A stretch of 12,305 bases of DNA from Synergistaceae bacterium (GTDB taxonomy: Bacteria; Synergistota; Synergistia; Synergistales; Aminobacteriaceae). The stretch lies in contig JAISWV010000014.1 of the NCBI GenBank assembly GCA_031270755.1, positions 1 through 12,305 on the forward strand, in the 5' to 3' direction. The position numbers were made by a program, and so were the translations under genes. The notes under the pieces are model-generated. The model saw nothing but the letters and a program-made list of their open reading frames with translations, had not been told where the DNA came from and did no database searches. This document shows positions 1 through 6,317 of this stretch, in pieces. How positions within the stretch are numbered: the first letter of the stretch is position 1; each line of letters starts with the position of its first letter.

Positions 1-471
1 CGGATACGAAACCGCAAGCTGGGGTTCGTGTTACAAGGGTTCAATCTTTTACCGCGCGCCAACGCCGTCGAAAATGTGGAACTGCCTCTGCTTTACCGTA
101 ATATTTCCGGTAAAGAACGTCACAAAGCGGCCCTTGCAGCCCTCGAACGCGTCGGTCTGGGCAACCGGGCGGCACATCGGCCCAACCAAATGAGCGGAGG
201 ACAGCAGCAGCGCGTGGCCATTGCCCGTGCGCTGGTGGGCGACGCCCCGATCATCCTGGCCGACGAGCCCACAGGCAACCTGGACACTCAAACCGGCAAG
301 GAGACCATGAGCCTCTTCTCGGACTTGAACAAAGAAGGCATCACCCTCGTCCTCGTCACCCACGAACCGGATATCGCCCTATGGGGCAGCCGCATTTTGC
401 GATTTCTCGACGGCAAGCTCGTATCCGACGAACGGCAGGAGAAATATCAGATTCAGCGGGTTTCATCGTGA
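1..471 (+). CDS. ABC transporter ATP-binding protein, LolD/MacB type (3' part)
   Basis: This is the C-terminal 156 residues of an ATPase subunit; the reading frame is open at base 1, so the start and Walker A lie outside the window. Visible in order: a Q-loop ([12 protein letters not shown], residues 8-19), the ABC signature [15 protein letters not shown] (about 64-78), Walker B with catalytic Glu ([12 protein letters not shown], about 84-95) and the H-loop His (VLVTHEP). The Q-loop text 'FNLLPR' and 'DEPTGNLD' are typical of the LolD/MacB/FtsE group, which powers lipoprotein release, peptide export or macrolide efflux through a separate FtsX-like permease. No permease is in view and would be expected to the left. 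The exact substrate cannot be told. The stop at 469-471 is followed 54 bp later by yicC in the same frame. Confidence 0.93.
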   Translation, partial: RIRNRKLGFVLQGFNLLPRANAVENVELPLLYRNISGKERHKAALAALERVGLGNRAAHRPNQMSGGQQQRVAIARALVGDAPIILADEPTGNLDTQTGKETMSLFSDLNKEGITLVLVTHEPDIALWGSRILRFLDGKLVSDERQEKYQIQRVSS

Positions 472-475
472 TGCA

Positions 476-511
476 GTCAAAAAAGTCAAAAGAGTCAAAA
501 TAGTCGAAATG
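476..511 (+). repeat. 9-bp tandem repeat, four copies, upstream of yicC
   Basis: Four consecutive 9-bp units begin at 476, 485, 494 and 503 with the core GTCAAAA (last copy GTCGAAA). They fill the gap between the ABC gene stop and the yicC Shine-Dalgarno sequence (GGAG at 511-514). The repeat is in the same frame as both flanking genes and has no stop codon, so read-through would give Ser-Gln-Lys-like triplets. It is probably a slippage-prone spacer; function unknown. Confidence 0.7.
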
Positions 512-525
512 GAGCTGAAGACGAC

Positions 526-1419
526 ATGTTTTTGAGTATGACCGGTTTTGGACGCGCTTCCCGGGCGTTTGCGCGGGGCGTCGTGACGTTCGAGATAGCC
601 TCGGTGAATCACCGTTATCAAGAATTCAGCGTTCGATTGCCCAAAGAAATGGCCTCGTTTGAAAGTTTGATCGTCGCGTCGCTGCGCTTGGCCTTGAAAA
701 GGGGGAAGATCCGCTTGAATGCGGAGATCGAGTGGGCCGACGAGTACAAGACGGCAAAACTCGACGCGGATGCCCTGTGTTCTTATTACAGTCAATTGCA
801 AGAGGCGGCCCGGCGGCTGAAAGCTCCCCCCGTCTCCGACCTGGCGGCTTTGCTGGCTTTGCCGGGCGTTTGCGATTCGCCGCGTTTCGATAGTTATTAT
901 AAAGAAAACGAAGAAGAACAGGGGAAATTTTTGGAGATGCTCACTGCGGATGCGGTCAATGCATTGATGGAAATGAAGAGATCCGAAGGGGCAAAGTTAC
1001 AGAAAATCGTCGAATCGGACTTGCAGAAGTTCGAACAATTGACCCGCGCTCTTTCGTCCCGATGGAGCGAGGCCTCGTCGGGGGCTTTGGAGTCGTTGAA
1101 GACGCGCATAGAGAAGGTCATGGAGCGTTTCGACTTGGAGATCGACCAAAACCGAATTGCGCAGGAAATCTCGCTCGTTGCGGATAAATGGGACGTTTCT
1201 GAAGAGCTGGCACGCCTTTCGAGCCATATTTCGAAATTCAGGGAAATAACGTCGGGCAAGGACTCCGAGGGGCGCAAACTTGATTTTTTGATCCAGGAAA
1301 TGAACCGGGAGGTCAATACCATGGGCTCCAAGGTGGGCGACGCGGAATTTCGCTGGATGGTCGTCGACGGGAAATCGTGCCTCGAACGAATACGCGAGCA
1401 GATACAAAACGTGGAATAA
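526..1419 (+). CDS. yicC: YicC family endoribonuclease
   Basis: A 297-residue protein of normal family length. The N-terminus carries the hallmark SMTGFGRA (residues 4-11) followed by 'SVNHRY' and 'RLPKEM' of the YicC N-terminal domain. The C-terminal DUF1732 domain is clear from GRKLDFLIQEMNREVNTMGSK (about 253-273) and the terminal REQIQNVE, nearly the same as the E. coli ending. YicC proteins are stress-related endoribonucleases; the E. coli protein has been linked to RNA decay, including of the sRNA RyhB. The ATG at 526 fits the family N-terminus and has GGAG 11 bases upstream. It is preceded by an ABC ATPase gene and a 9-bp tandem repeat, and followed by a hairpin. The substrate in this organism is unknown. 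Confidence 0.95.
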   Translation: MFLSMTGFGRASRAFARGVVTFEIASVNHRYQEFSVRLPKEMASFESLIVASLRLALKRGKIRLNAEIEWADEYKTAKLDADALCSYYSQLQEAARRLKAPPVSDLAALLALPGVCDSPRFDSYYKENEEEQGKFLEMLTADAVNALMEMKRSEGAKLQKIVESDLQKFEQLTRALSSRWSEASSGALESLKTRIEKVMERFDLEIDQNRIAQEISLVADKWDVSEELARLSSHISKFREITSGKDSEGRKLDFLIQEMNREVNTMGSKVGDAEFRWMVVDGKSCLERIREQIQNVE

Positions 1420-1420
1420 C

Positions 1421-1455
1421 GGCAACCGTTCAGACTCTGAGCTCGAACGTTTGCC
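1421..1455 (+). other. Stem-loop just after yicC
   Basis: GGCAACCGTTC (1421-1431) pairs with GAACGTTTGCC (1445-1455), 10 of 11 positions, across a 13-nt loop and only one base after the yicC stop. There is no U-run after it, so it is not a standard intrinsic terminator. It could be an RNA 3'-end stabilising or processing hairpin, or a Rho-assisted end. Confidence 0.45.
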
Positions 1456-1489
1456 ATGAGGCAGCCGACGGCAAAAAACTTTCGGTGTA

Positions 1490-1517
1490 TTGTACTTGGA
1501 GACAATTCTGCTAAGAT
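1490..1517 (+). promoter_or_regulatory. Predicted xerC promoter with extended -10
   Basis: TTGTAC (1490-1495), a 16-bp spacer, then TAAGAT (1512-1517) preceded by TG one base away (extended -10, TGnTAAGAT). Transcription would start about 6-8 bases further on, at or right next to the xerC ATG (1524). This is a motif match by eye; it agrees with the lack of a well-placed Shine-Dalgarno sequence for xerC. Confidence 0.45.
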
Positions 1518-1523
1518 TGACGT

Positions 1524-2429
1524 ATGAATAAAGATAAAATTGTCGATGCCATCGCTTCTTTTCTCGATTATATTAAGAATAAATCCACGTCCAGCCATAC
1601 TTTTATCAATTATGCGGTGGACTTGAAACAGTTTTCGGATTACCTCGAAGAACAAAAGGTAGAGCGCCTGGAGGAGATCGATACGCCGCGGCTTCGAGCA
1701 TATCTGAGAGGGCTGTTCGGTTGGGGGTATTCCAAGGCGTCCATTGCACGGAAATTGTCCGCCCTTCGGAGTTTTTTTTCTTATCTCAAAGAGACGGGCG
1801 TTTTGGAGCGCGACGTCTCCCGGACTTTGCGCGGACCTTCAGCCCCCAAAAATATCCCCAGGGCGCTTTCGACGGAAGCCGTGAACGTCTTGTTCGAGGC
1901 GGCGGCTCACGGCGAAGACCCCGTGCGAGACACGGCCGTTCTCGAGATACTTTACGGCTGCGGCCTGCGCATTTCGGAACTCGCCGGGCTGAAATGGGAC
2001 AATGTGGACATGGAGGAACGATGGCTCATCATTCTGGGCAAGGGCTCCAAGGAGCGCCGCGTACCTTTCGGCTCCTATGCCCAAAAAGCCCTGGAGCAAT
2101 TGCGGGGAAAGCAAACCTCGGACAACGGGTTCGTTCTCGCCGGGCGTAAGGGAAAGCCGCTGACGGTGCGGACGATACATCGTATCGTGACGACGCTGGC
2201 GTCCAGGGGGGGGTTGGACGGAGTGACCCCGCACGTGCTGCGTCACAGCTGCGCGACGCATCTTTTGGAAAGAGGGGCGTCTTTGAAATTTGTCCAAGAG
2301 CTACTGGGGCACGAAAATATGGCGACCACTCAGATATATCTGACGATCAGCGCGTCTTGGATGAAAGAAAGCTATATGGCCAGTCATCCGCGGGCCAATC
2401 TTGAGATGGGAGATGACGGTTCTGTTTGA
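1524..2429 (+). CDS. xerC: Tyrosine recombinase XerC (CodV-like)
   Basis: A 301-residue site-specific recombinase of the XerC/XerD family, which resolves chromosome dimers at dif sites at the division septum. An N-terminal SAM-like core-binding domain (about 1-95) is followed by the catalytic domain. All six catalytic residues are visible: R149 (GLRISEL), K173 (GKGSKER), H237 and R240 (TPHVLRHS), H263 (LLGHENMATT) and the nucleophile Y272 (TTQIY). It is the first gene of xerC-hslV-hslU-codY, matching codV in B. subtilis, which is why XerC is favoured over XerD. The end overlaps hslV by 17 bp. The ATG at 1524 lacks a Shine-Dalgarno at normal distance (GGAG lies over 20 bases upstream), and a promoter match suggests a leaderless mRNA. 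No sign of truncation, so it should be active. Confidence 0.93.
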   Translation: MNKDKIVDAIASFLDYIKNKSTSSHTFINYAVDLKQFSDYLEEQKVERLEEIDTPRLRAYLRGLFGWGYSKASIARKLSALRSFFSYLKETGVLERDVSRTLRGPSAPKNIPRALSTEAVNVLFEAAAHGEDPVRDTAVLEILYGCGLRISELAGLKWDNVDMEERWLIILGKGSKERRVPFGSYAQKALEQLRGKQTSDNGFVLAGRKGKPLTVRTIHRIVTTLASRGGLDGVTPHVLRHSCATHLLERGASLKFVQELLGHENMATTQIYLTISASWMKESYMASHPRANLEMGDDGSV

Positions 2430-2955
2430 GGGAACGACGATAGTGTGTGTGCGATGCGGAAAGACCGTTGCCATGGCAGGCGATGGACAGATCACTTTGG
2501 GCAATCAGATCATCAAATCCAACGCGAAGAAAGTGCGCAGACTCTACAGCGGCTCTGTGCTGGTGGGTTTCGCCGGCACCACGGCCGACGCGATGACGCT
2601 TCTTGAGCGTTTCGAGAACTGCCTGGAGCAGTGCAAGGGCGACTTGATGAAGAGTGCCGTGGTCCTGGTGAAAGAGTGGCGTATGGACAAGGCGCTGCGC
2701 CGTTTGGAGGCCATGATGCTTGCGGCCAACCGCGATATAACCCTGCTCTTGAGCGGATCGGGGGATATCATAGAGCCGGAGGGCAACGTCGCCGCGATAG
2801 GTTCAGGGTCAGGGTACGCCTTGGCTGCGGCGCGGGCGTTCTGCGAGGGGCCGGACTGGACGCCGCCGGTTGTCGCCAGGCGATCGATCGAGATCGCCTC
2901 CGAGATATGTATTTATACTGATAATATCGTAACGCTGGAGGTGTTGGGAGAATGA
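2413..2955 (+). CDS. hslV: ATP-dependent protease subunit HslV (ClpQ)
   Basis: The proteolytic subunit of the cytoplasmic HslUV (ClpYQ) protease, 180 residues from the ATG at 2413. It is an N-terminal-nucleophile (Ntn) hydrolase forming a double ring. The catalytic Thr aligned with Thr1 is residue 8 (GTTIV), with D24 (AGDGQ) and K40 at the positions of Asp17 and Lys33; GFAG (52-55) and IGSGSGYALAA are also present. A seven-residue stretch (MTVLFEG) precedes the Thr, so processing before residue 8 is needed for activity, as in other HslV proteins with an 'F-x-GTTI' start. The frame can be extended to a TTG at 2401, but ATG 2413 is preferred: GAG at 2403-2405 is well spaced and the family N-terminus fits. 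It overlaps xerC by 17 bp and hslU by ATGA, implying coupled translation. Confidence 0.95.
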   Translation: MTVLFEGTTIVCVRCGKTVAMAGDGQITLGNQIIKSNAKKVRRLYSGSVLVGFAGTTADAMTLLERFENCLEQCKGDLMKSAVVLVKEWRMDKALRRLEAMMLAANRDITLLLSGSGDIIEPEGNVAAIGSGSGYALAAARAFCEGPDWTPPVVARRSIEIASEICIYTDNIVTLEVLGE

Positions 2956-4391
2956 AGGATCCGGCGCAGGCTTCGACCGCGTCTCACGTTTTCGATACGG
3001 AGCTGACCCCGTCCCGCGTCGTCGAATATTTGGATCGCTACATTGTCGGGCAGGAAAAAGCCAAGCGGGCCGTGGCTGTCGCGCTGCGCAATCGAGTGAG
3101 GCGCAAAAAACTCTCTGCCGAAATAGCCAAAGAGATCAGCCCCAAAAACATTTTGATGGTGGGTCCGACGGGCGTCGGCAAAACGGAGATCGCGCGCAGG
3201 CTTGCCTCTTTGGTGCAGGCGCCCTTCATCAAGGTGGAGGCGACGAAATTTACGGAGGTCGGTTACGTCGGGCGGGACGTGGAGTCCATGATTCGGGACC
3301 TGGTCGAGTCGTCTGTGGCCATGGTGAGGAAACACATGTTGGCCGGCGTTCAGGAAGCCGCCCGAGAGCGGGCCGAACAGAGGCTGGCCGATGCGATGCT
3401 TCCGAAAAGCGACAGGAAATTTTCCGTTCCCGATCTTATGAAGGTCTTCGGCACCTCGCCGGAGAACGACGACAACGGCGAAAAACCACGCGCCGAGGAA
3501 GTGCAGAAAAAAGAAAGTACGCGGAGCAAGCTCTTGGCGATGTTAAAAGAAGGACGGCTGGAAGACCGGGAGATCGACATCGAAATTTCGGAGAGCTCCG
3601 TCGTGGGGATTCCCATTCTGGGCGCTTCGGGGATGGACTCCATGGGAATAAATTTGAGCGAAATTCTGGGGGGCATGCTGCCCAAAAAGTCAAAAAAACG
3701 CAGAATGAAGGTCTCCGAGGCGCGGCGCATCCTTCTGACCGAAGAGGCCGAAAAGTTGATCGACACCGAAGCCTTGTCTCAAGAGGCTCTCGAAAAAGCC
3801 CAAGAAGACGGAATTATCTTTTTGGACGAGATCGACAAGATCGTGGCGAAGAGCAGCGGTTCCAGTCCCGACGTGAGCCGGGAGGGCGTTCAACGGGATC
3901 TGCTGCCCATTGTGGAGGGATCGGTCGTTCAAACCCGTTACGGCCCGGTCAAGACCGACCACGTTCTTTTTATCGCCGCGGGCGCTTTCACCGGCGTGAA
4001 GCCCTCGGACCTGATCCCCGAGCTGCAAGGCCGTTTTCCGATCCGCGTGGAGCTGCAGCCTTTGAGCTGGGAAAACCTGCAGCAAATTCTGACCGAGCCC
4101 GAAAACAGTCTTTTGAAGCAATACACCGCATTGATCGGCACCGAGGGGGCGACGCTGCATTTTTCGGACGAGGCCACCCGCGAAATCGCCGTGCTGGCCA
4201 ATACCATGAACACCGAAATGGAAGACATCGGAGCGCGGCGGCTGCATACAATGCTGGAACAGCTTTTGGAGGAAATCAGCTTTTCGGTTTGCGACGAATC
4301 GCGCCCTTCAATCGAGATCGACGCGGATTTTGTCCATAATAAGTTAAACTCTTTAGTCGAAAACCGGGACATTCGCCGGTACCTCTTATGA
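2952..4391 (+). CDS. hslU: ATP-dependent protease ATPase subunit HslU (ClpY)
   Basis: The AAA+ unfoldase that feeds substrates to HslV; 479 residues. In order: the N-domain with YLDRYIVGQEKAKRAVAVAL (about 26-45), Walker A GPTGVGKT (71-78), pore loop GYVGRD (104-109), the long intermediate (I) domain (about 112-255), Walker B IIFLDEIDK (288-296), SREGVQRDLLPIVEG (309-323), the sensor/arginine-finger stretch ELQGRFPIR (357-365), and sensor-2 motif IGARRLHT (426-433). The C-terminus ends RRYLL, the short hydrophobic tail HslU inserts between HslV subunits. About 13 extra residues precede the usual 'LTP' start. The ATG overlaps the hslV stop (ATGA) with GGGAG just upstream, so both subunits should be made together. 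Complete and apparently functional. Confidence 0.97.
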   Translation: MKDPAQASTASHVFDTELTPSRVVEYLDRYIVGQEKAKRAVAVALRNRVRRKKLSAEIAKEISPKNILMVGPTGVGKTEIARRLASLVQAPFIKVEATKFTEVGYVGRDVESMIRDLVESSVAMVRKHMLAGVQEAARERAEQRLADAMLPKSDRKFSVPDLMKVFGTSPENDDNGEKPRAEEVQKKESTRSKLLAMLKEGRLEDREIDIEISESSVVGIPILGASGMDSMGINLSEILGGMLPKKSKKRRMKVSEARRILLTEEAEKLIDTEALSQEALEKAQEDGIIFLDEIDKIVAKSSGSSPDVSREGVQRDLLPIVEGSVVQTRYGPVKTDHVLFIAAGAFTGVKPSDLIPELQGRFPIRVELQPLSWENLQQILTEPENSLLKQYTALIGTEGATLHFSDEATREIAVLANTMNTEMEDIGARRLHTMLEQLLEEISFSVCDESRPSIEIDADFVHNKLNSLVENRDIRRYLL

Positions 4392-4421
4392 TATAAAACA
4401 TTATCATCAGGCCATAGAATT

Positions 4422-4440
4422 GTTTATATTCATAATAAAC
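4422..4440. promoter_or_regulatory. AT-rich imperfect palindrome between hslU and codY
   Basis: GTTTAT (4422-4427) and ATAAAC (4435-4440) form an inverted repeat with a 7-bp centre. A second weak inverted repeat, ATGATA/TATCAT (4388-4393 and 4402-4407), overlaps the hslU stop. Neither has a GC-rich stem plus U-run, so no intrinsic terminator is seen here. They may be protein sites or simply AT-rich chance. Confidence 0.3.
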
Positions 4441-4455
4441 CTGCCGAATAATTTA

Positions 4456-4484
4456 TTGACGAAACAGTTTTTTGGGACTAATTT
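4456..4484 (+). promoter_or_regulatory. Candidate codY promoter
   Basis: TTGACG (4456-4461), 17-bp spacer, TAATTT (4479-4484), in a strongly AT-rich stretch. The -10 is weak; other -10-like words (TAAAAT 4484-4489, TATATT 4492-4497, TATAAC 4508-4513) are nearby without well-spaced -35 partners. The exact promoter is not settled, but an own promoter for codY in this 249-bp gap is likely. Confidence 0.3.
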
Positions 4485-4530
4485 AAAATTGTATATTTGT
4501 GTTAATATATAACCGAGTCATACAATCTTA

Positions 4531-4545
4531 CAAATTCTGAAAATG
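4531..4545. promoter_or_regulatory. CodY-box-like site (possible autoregulation)
   Basis: CAAATTCTGAAAATG matches the Bacillota CodY consensus AATTTTCWGAAAATT at 11 of 15 positions, including the whole central TTCWGAAAAT. It lies 95 bp upstream of codY and downstream of the candidate promoter elements, a position suited to autorepression by roadblock. The nearly unchanged recognition helix of the encoded CodY supports the same site preference. Functional sites with several mismatches are common for CodY; chance remains possible in AT-rich DNA. Confidence 0.5.
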
Positions 4546-4640
4546 GAAAGGTACTCGTCATGAAAAAAGAAATAAGGAAAGGAGCAAGAGAGTGCTTTTG
4601 AGAGAAACCATTTGAAGCGTCCAGGAGGAATGGAGGAGGA

Positions 4641-5540
4641 ATGAATATGAACAGAAGGCTCAGAAACAGTAATTCTGACGATGCCGGTATCGACCGGGAG
4701 TATGCGGCGGCAGGGTACGAAGACAAAGACAACGGCGTTTTGAGAGATCTGCTGGAAAAGACCCGGCAGGTGGGGCGCGCCATTCAGAACCGCAGAGATG
4801 GAGACTCGTTGGATTACATCAAGTTGGCAAAGTTGTTGTCGGAGTTTTTGACGGCCAATGTGTATATTTTGAGCAAAGAAGGCAGAGTTCTGGGCTATGC
4901 CTGGGTCCCGGAGTATAGTTCTCAAACGCTTTCCGGCCTCATGAGGGATGGGTACATGCCGGAGGAGTTCGTCGAAAAAATGAACCGTTGCCGGGAGTCG
5001 GAGGTCAACGACGGGGACGCTTACATGTTCGACGACAACAGCGATAACCGCAGGAAGAAAAGCCCGGAAAAACATCTCATGTACATTCCCATTTACGGAG
5101 CGGCGGCCGAGCGGCTGGGTACGGTGGTGTTGGTGAGTTCCCCAAGGCCTTTCGTGACGAAAGACATTCTTCTGGCGGAGTACCTGGGTACTCTCGTGGG
5201 TATCGAAATGCTGAACGACAGAAATAGAAGCATAGAAGAACGCTCCCGTGACCGAATCGCCGTTCAGATGGCAATGCGGGCGCTTTCCTATTCCGAAGTG
5301 GAGTCGATGAAGCACATCATAGCCGAACTGGGGGGGCACGAAGGAGTCGCGGTCGCCAGCAAAGTGGCCGATCGTGTGGGGGTGACGCGGAGCGTTATCG
5401 TGAACGCTCTTCGCAAGCTCGAAAGCGCGGGCTTGATCGAAAGCCGCAGCCTTGGAATGAAAGGGACCTACATCAAAATTTTGAGTCCTCTCTTTGTGGA
5501 GGAGCTGGGGACGGCCACGTCGCCCCGCGTAAATTATTGA
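4641..5540 (+). CDS. codY: Transcriptional pleiotropic regulator CodY
   Basis: A 299-residue global regulator that in Bacillota senses branched-chain amino acids and GTP and represses nutrient-uptake and amino-acid genes. After a charged 34-residue N-terminal extension, family similarity starts at LLEKTR (37-42). The GAF effector domain spans about 37-190 (VLGYAWVP 83-90; RLGTVVLV 158-165; LLAEYLGTLVGIEML 177-191), then a linker helix and the winged HTH, ASKVADRVGVTRSVIVNALR (239-258) followed by LESAGLIESRSLGMKGTYIK, almost identical to B. subtilis. Residues that I recall as lining the isoleucine pocket are changed (see findings). The start is at 4641 or 4647: AGGAGG (4623-4628) and GGAGGAGG (4632-4639) are both near, the latter 7 bases before 4647. 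It follows hslU as in B. subtilis; a CodY box upstream suggests autoregulation. Confidence 0.94.
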   Translation: MNMNRRLRNSNSDDAGIDREYAAAGYEDKDNGVLRDLLEKTRQVGRAIQNRRDGDSLDYIKLAKLLSEFLTANVYILSKEGRVLGYAWVPEYSSQTLSGLMRDGYMPEEFVEKMNRCRESEVNDGDAYMFDDNSDNRRKKSPEKHLMYIPIYGAAAERLGTVVLVSSPRPFVTKDILLAEYLGTLVGIEMLNDRNRSIEERSRDRIAVQMAMRALSYSEVESMKHIIAELGGHEGVAVASKVADRVGVTRSVIVNALRKLESAGLIESRSLGMKGTYIKILSPLFVEELGTATSPRVNY

Positions 5541-5601
5541 TTGTCGAGGCGTTTTCTTTGCGTACACTGTGAGATTGGGTAACGATTGCGATCGGGTAAA
5601 A

Positions 5602-5629
5602 GGCCGCTCATTATGTGGGCGGCCGTTTT
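5602..5629 (+). terminator. Intrinsic terminator after codY
   Basis: GGCCGCTCA (5602-5610) pairs with TGGGCGGCC (5616-5624), a 9-bp stem with one G-U pair and a 5-nt loop, preceded by an A-run and followed by GTTTTGTAT. It ends the xerC-hslV-hslU-codY unit about 60 bp after codY. Confidence 0.85.
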
Positions 5630-5724
5630 GTATACGTTCAGAAGTTTCACTCTGTCAATAGCGGCATCGACCACATTTCCCGCATTCCGCATCCGGCAAC
5701 CTTTTTATTTTCGTAGTGAACAAC

Positions 5725-5754
5725 TTGATCGTCTCCTGATATTCTACGTATATA
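5725..5754 (+). promoter_or_regulatory. Candidate promoter for the EamA gene
   Basis: TTGATC (5725-5730), 18-bp spacer, TATATA (5749-5754), ending 44 bp before the GTG start at 5799. It lies after the codY terminator, so the small transporter gene is probably a separate transcription unit. Motif match by eye only. Confidence 0.4.
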
Positions 5755-5798
5755 GTCTCAGTTCTACATACATAACAAATATGAAGGAGGGTAAAAGC

Positions 5799-6215
5799 GT
5801 GTCGTGGATTGTTTATGCGTTGTTATCGGCGCTTTTCGCGGCACTGACGTCGATTTTGGCGAAGATCGGCATCGAAAACGTCAATTCCAACCTGGCAACT
5901 GCCATCAGGACCGTCGTGGTGCTCGTTATGGCCTGGTGGATCGTATTCGCTACAGGCAAACAACATGAAATAGCAGGTATCAGCCAGAAAAGCTGGTTGT
6001 TCCTCATTTTGTCCGGCTGCGCCACAGGGCTGTCGTGGCTCTTTTATTACAGAGCCTTGCAACTCGGGGAAGCCTCGAAAGTCATCCCCATCGACAAGTC
6101 CAGCGTCGTGCTCGGGATGATTTTGGCGTTTCTCGTATTAGGGGAACCTGCCGACGCCAAGACCGTTGCCGGTGGCCTCTTGATCACCATAGGCATTTTT
6201 GTCCTGATACTTTAG
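5799..6215 (+). CDS. Half-size EamA/DMT-family membrane protein
   Basis: A 138-residue integral membrane protein with a single EamA unit (the COG2510-like short type), half the usual ten-helix drug/metabolite transporter. About five hydrophobic segments: 2-22, 33-51, 66-86, 97-115 and 121-138. Typical EamA features are 'SALFAALTSILAKIG' at the N-terminus, 'WLFYYRALQLGEASKVIPIDKSS' (about 80-102) and 'LGEP' (114-117) before the last helix. Single-unit members presumably dimerise; the substrate is unknown. The frame is open upstream to about 5586, but that would run through the codY terminator; GTG at 5799 with AGGAGGG (5785-5791) 7 bases upstream starts right at the first helix and is chosen. 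It is convergent with hypD; I see no clear terminator in the 102-bp gap at 6216-6317. Confidence 0.88.
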   Translation: MSWIVYALLSALFAALTSILAKIGIENVNSNLATAIRTVVVLVMAWWIVFATGKQHEIAGISQKSWLFLILSGCATGLSWLFYYRALQLGEASKVIPIDKSSVVLGMILAFLVLGEPADAKTVAGGLLITIGIFVLIL

Positions 6216-6317
6216 GAAAGTCGATACAGCTCGGCGCCATGTTGACATCGATCGGGCAGGAGGCCGCTCATACATATTGCAATTTCTTCTTCGCCACGTT
6301 GTTTGGCTTCATTACGC

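Noticed and set aside
2401..2412. TTG start for hslV
   Set aside because: No Shine-Dalgarno before it and it only lengthens the propeptide; ATG 2413 fits better.
4518..5567. Minus-strand open frame of 349 codons opposite codY
   Set aside because: Shadow of codY; His/Arg-rich translation without recognisable domains, and it would run through the codY promoter region.
5586..5798. N-terminal extension of the EamA protein
   Set aside because: The extra 71 codons run through the codY intrinsic terminator and are not membrane-protein-like; a GTG with strong Shine-Dalgarno at 5799 begins exactly at the first helix.
6216..6317. Shared terminator between convergent EamA and hypD genes
   Set aside because: I found no stem with a U-run on either strand; the GGCGCC palindrome and a copy of AGGCCGCTCAT (also seen in the codY terminator) do not form a hairpin here.
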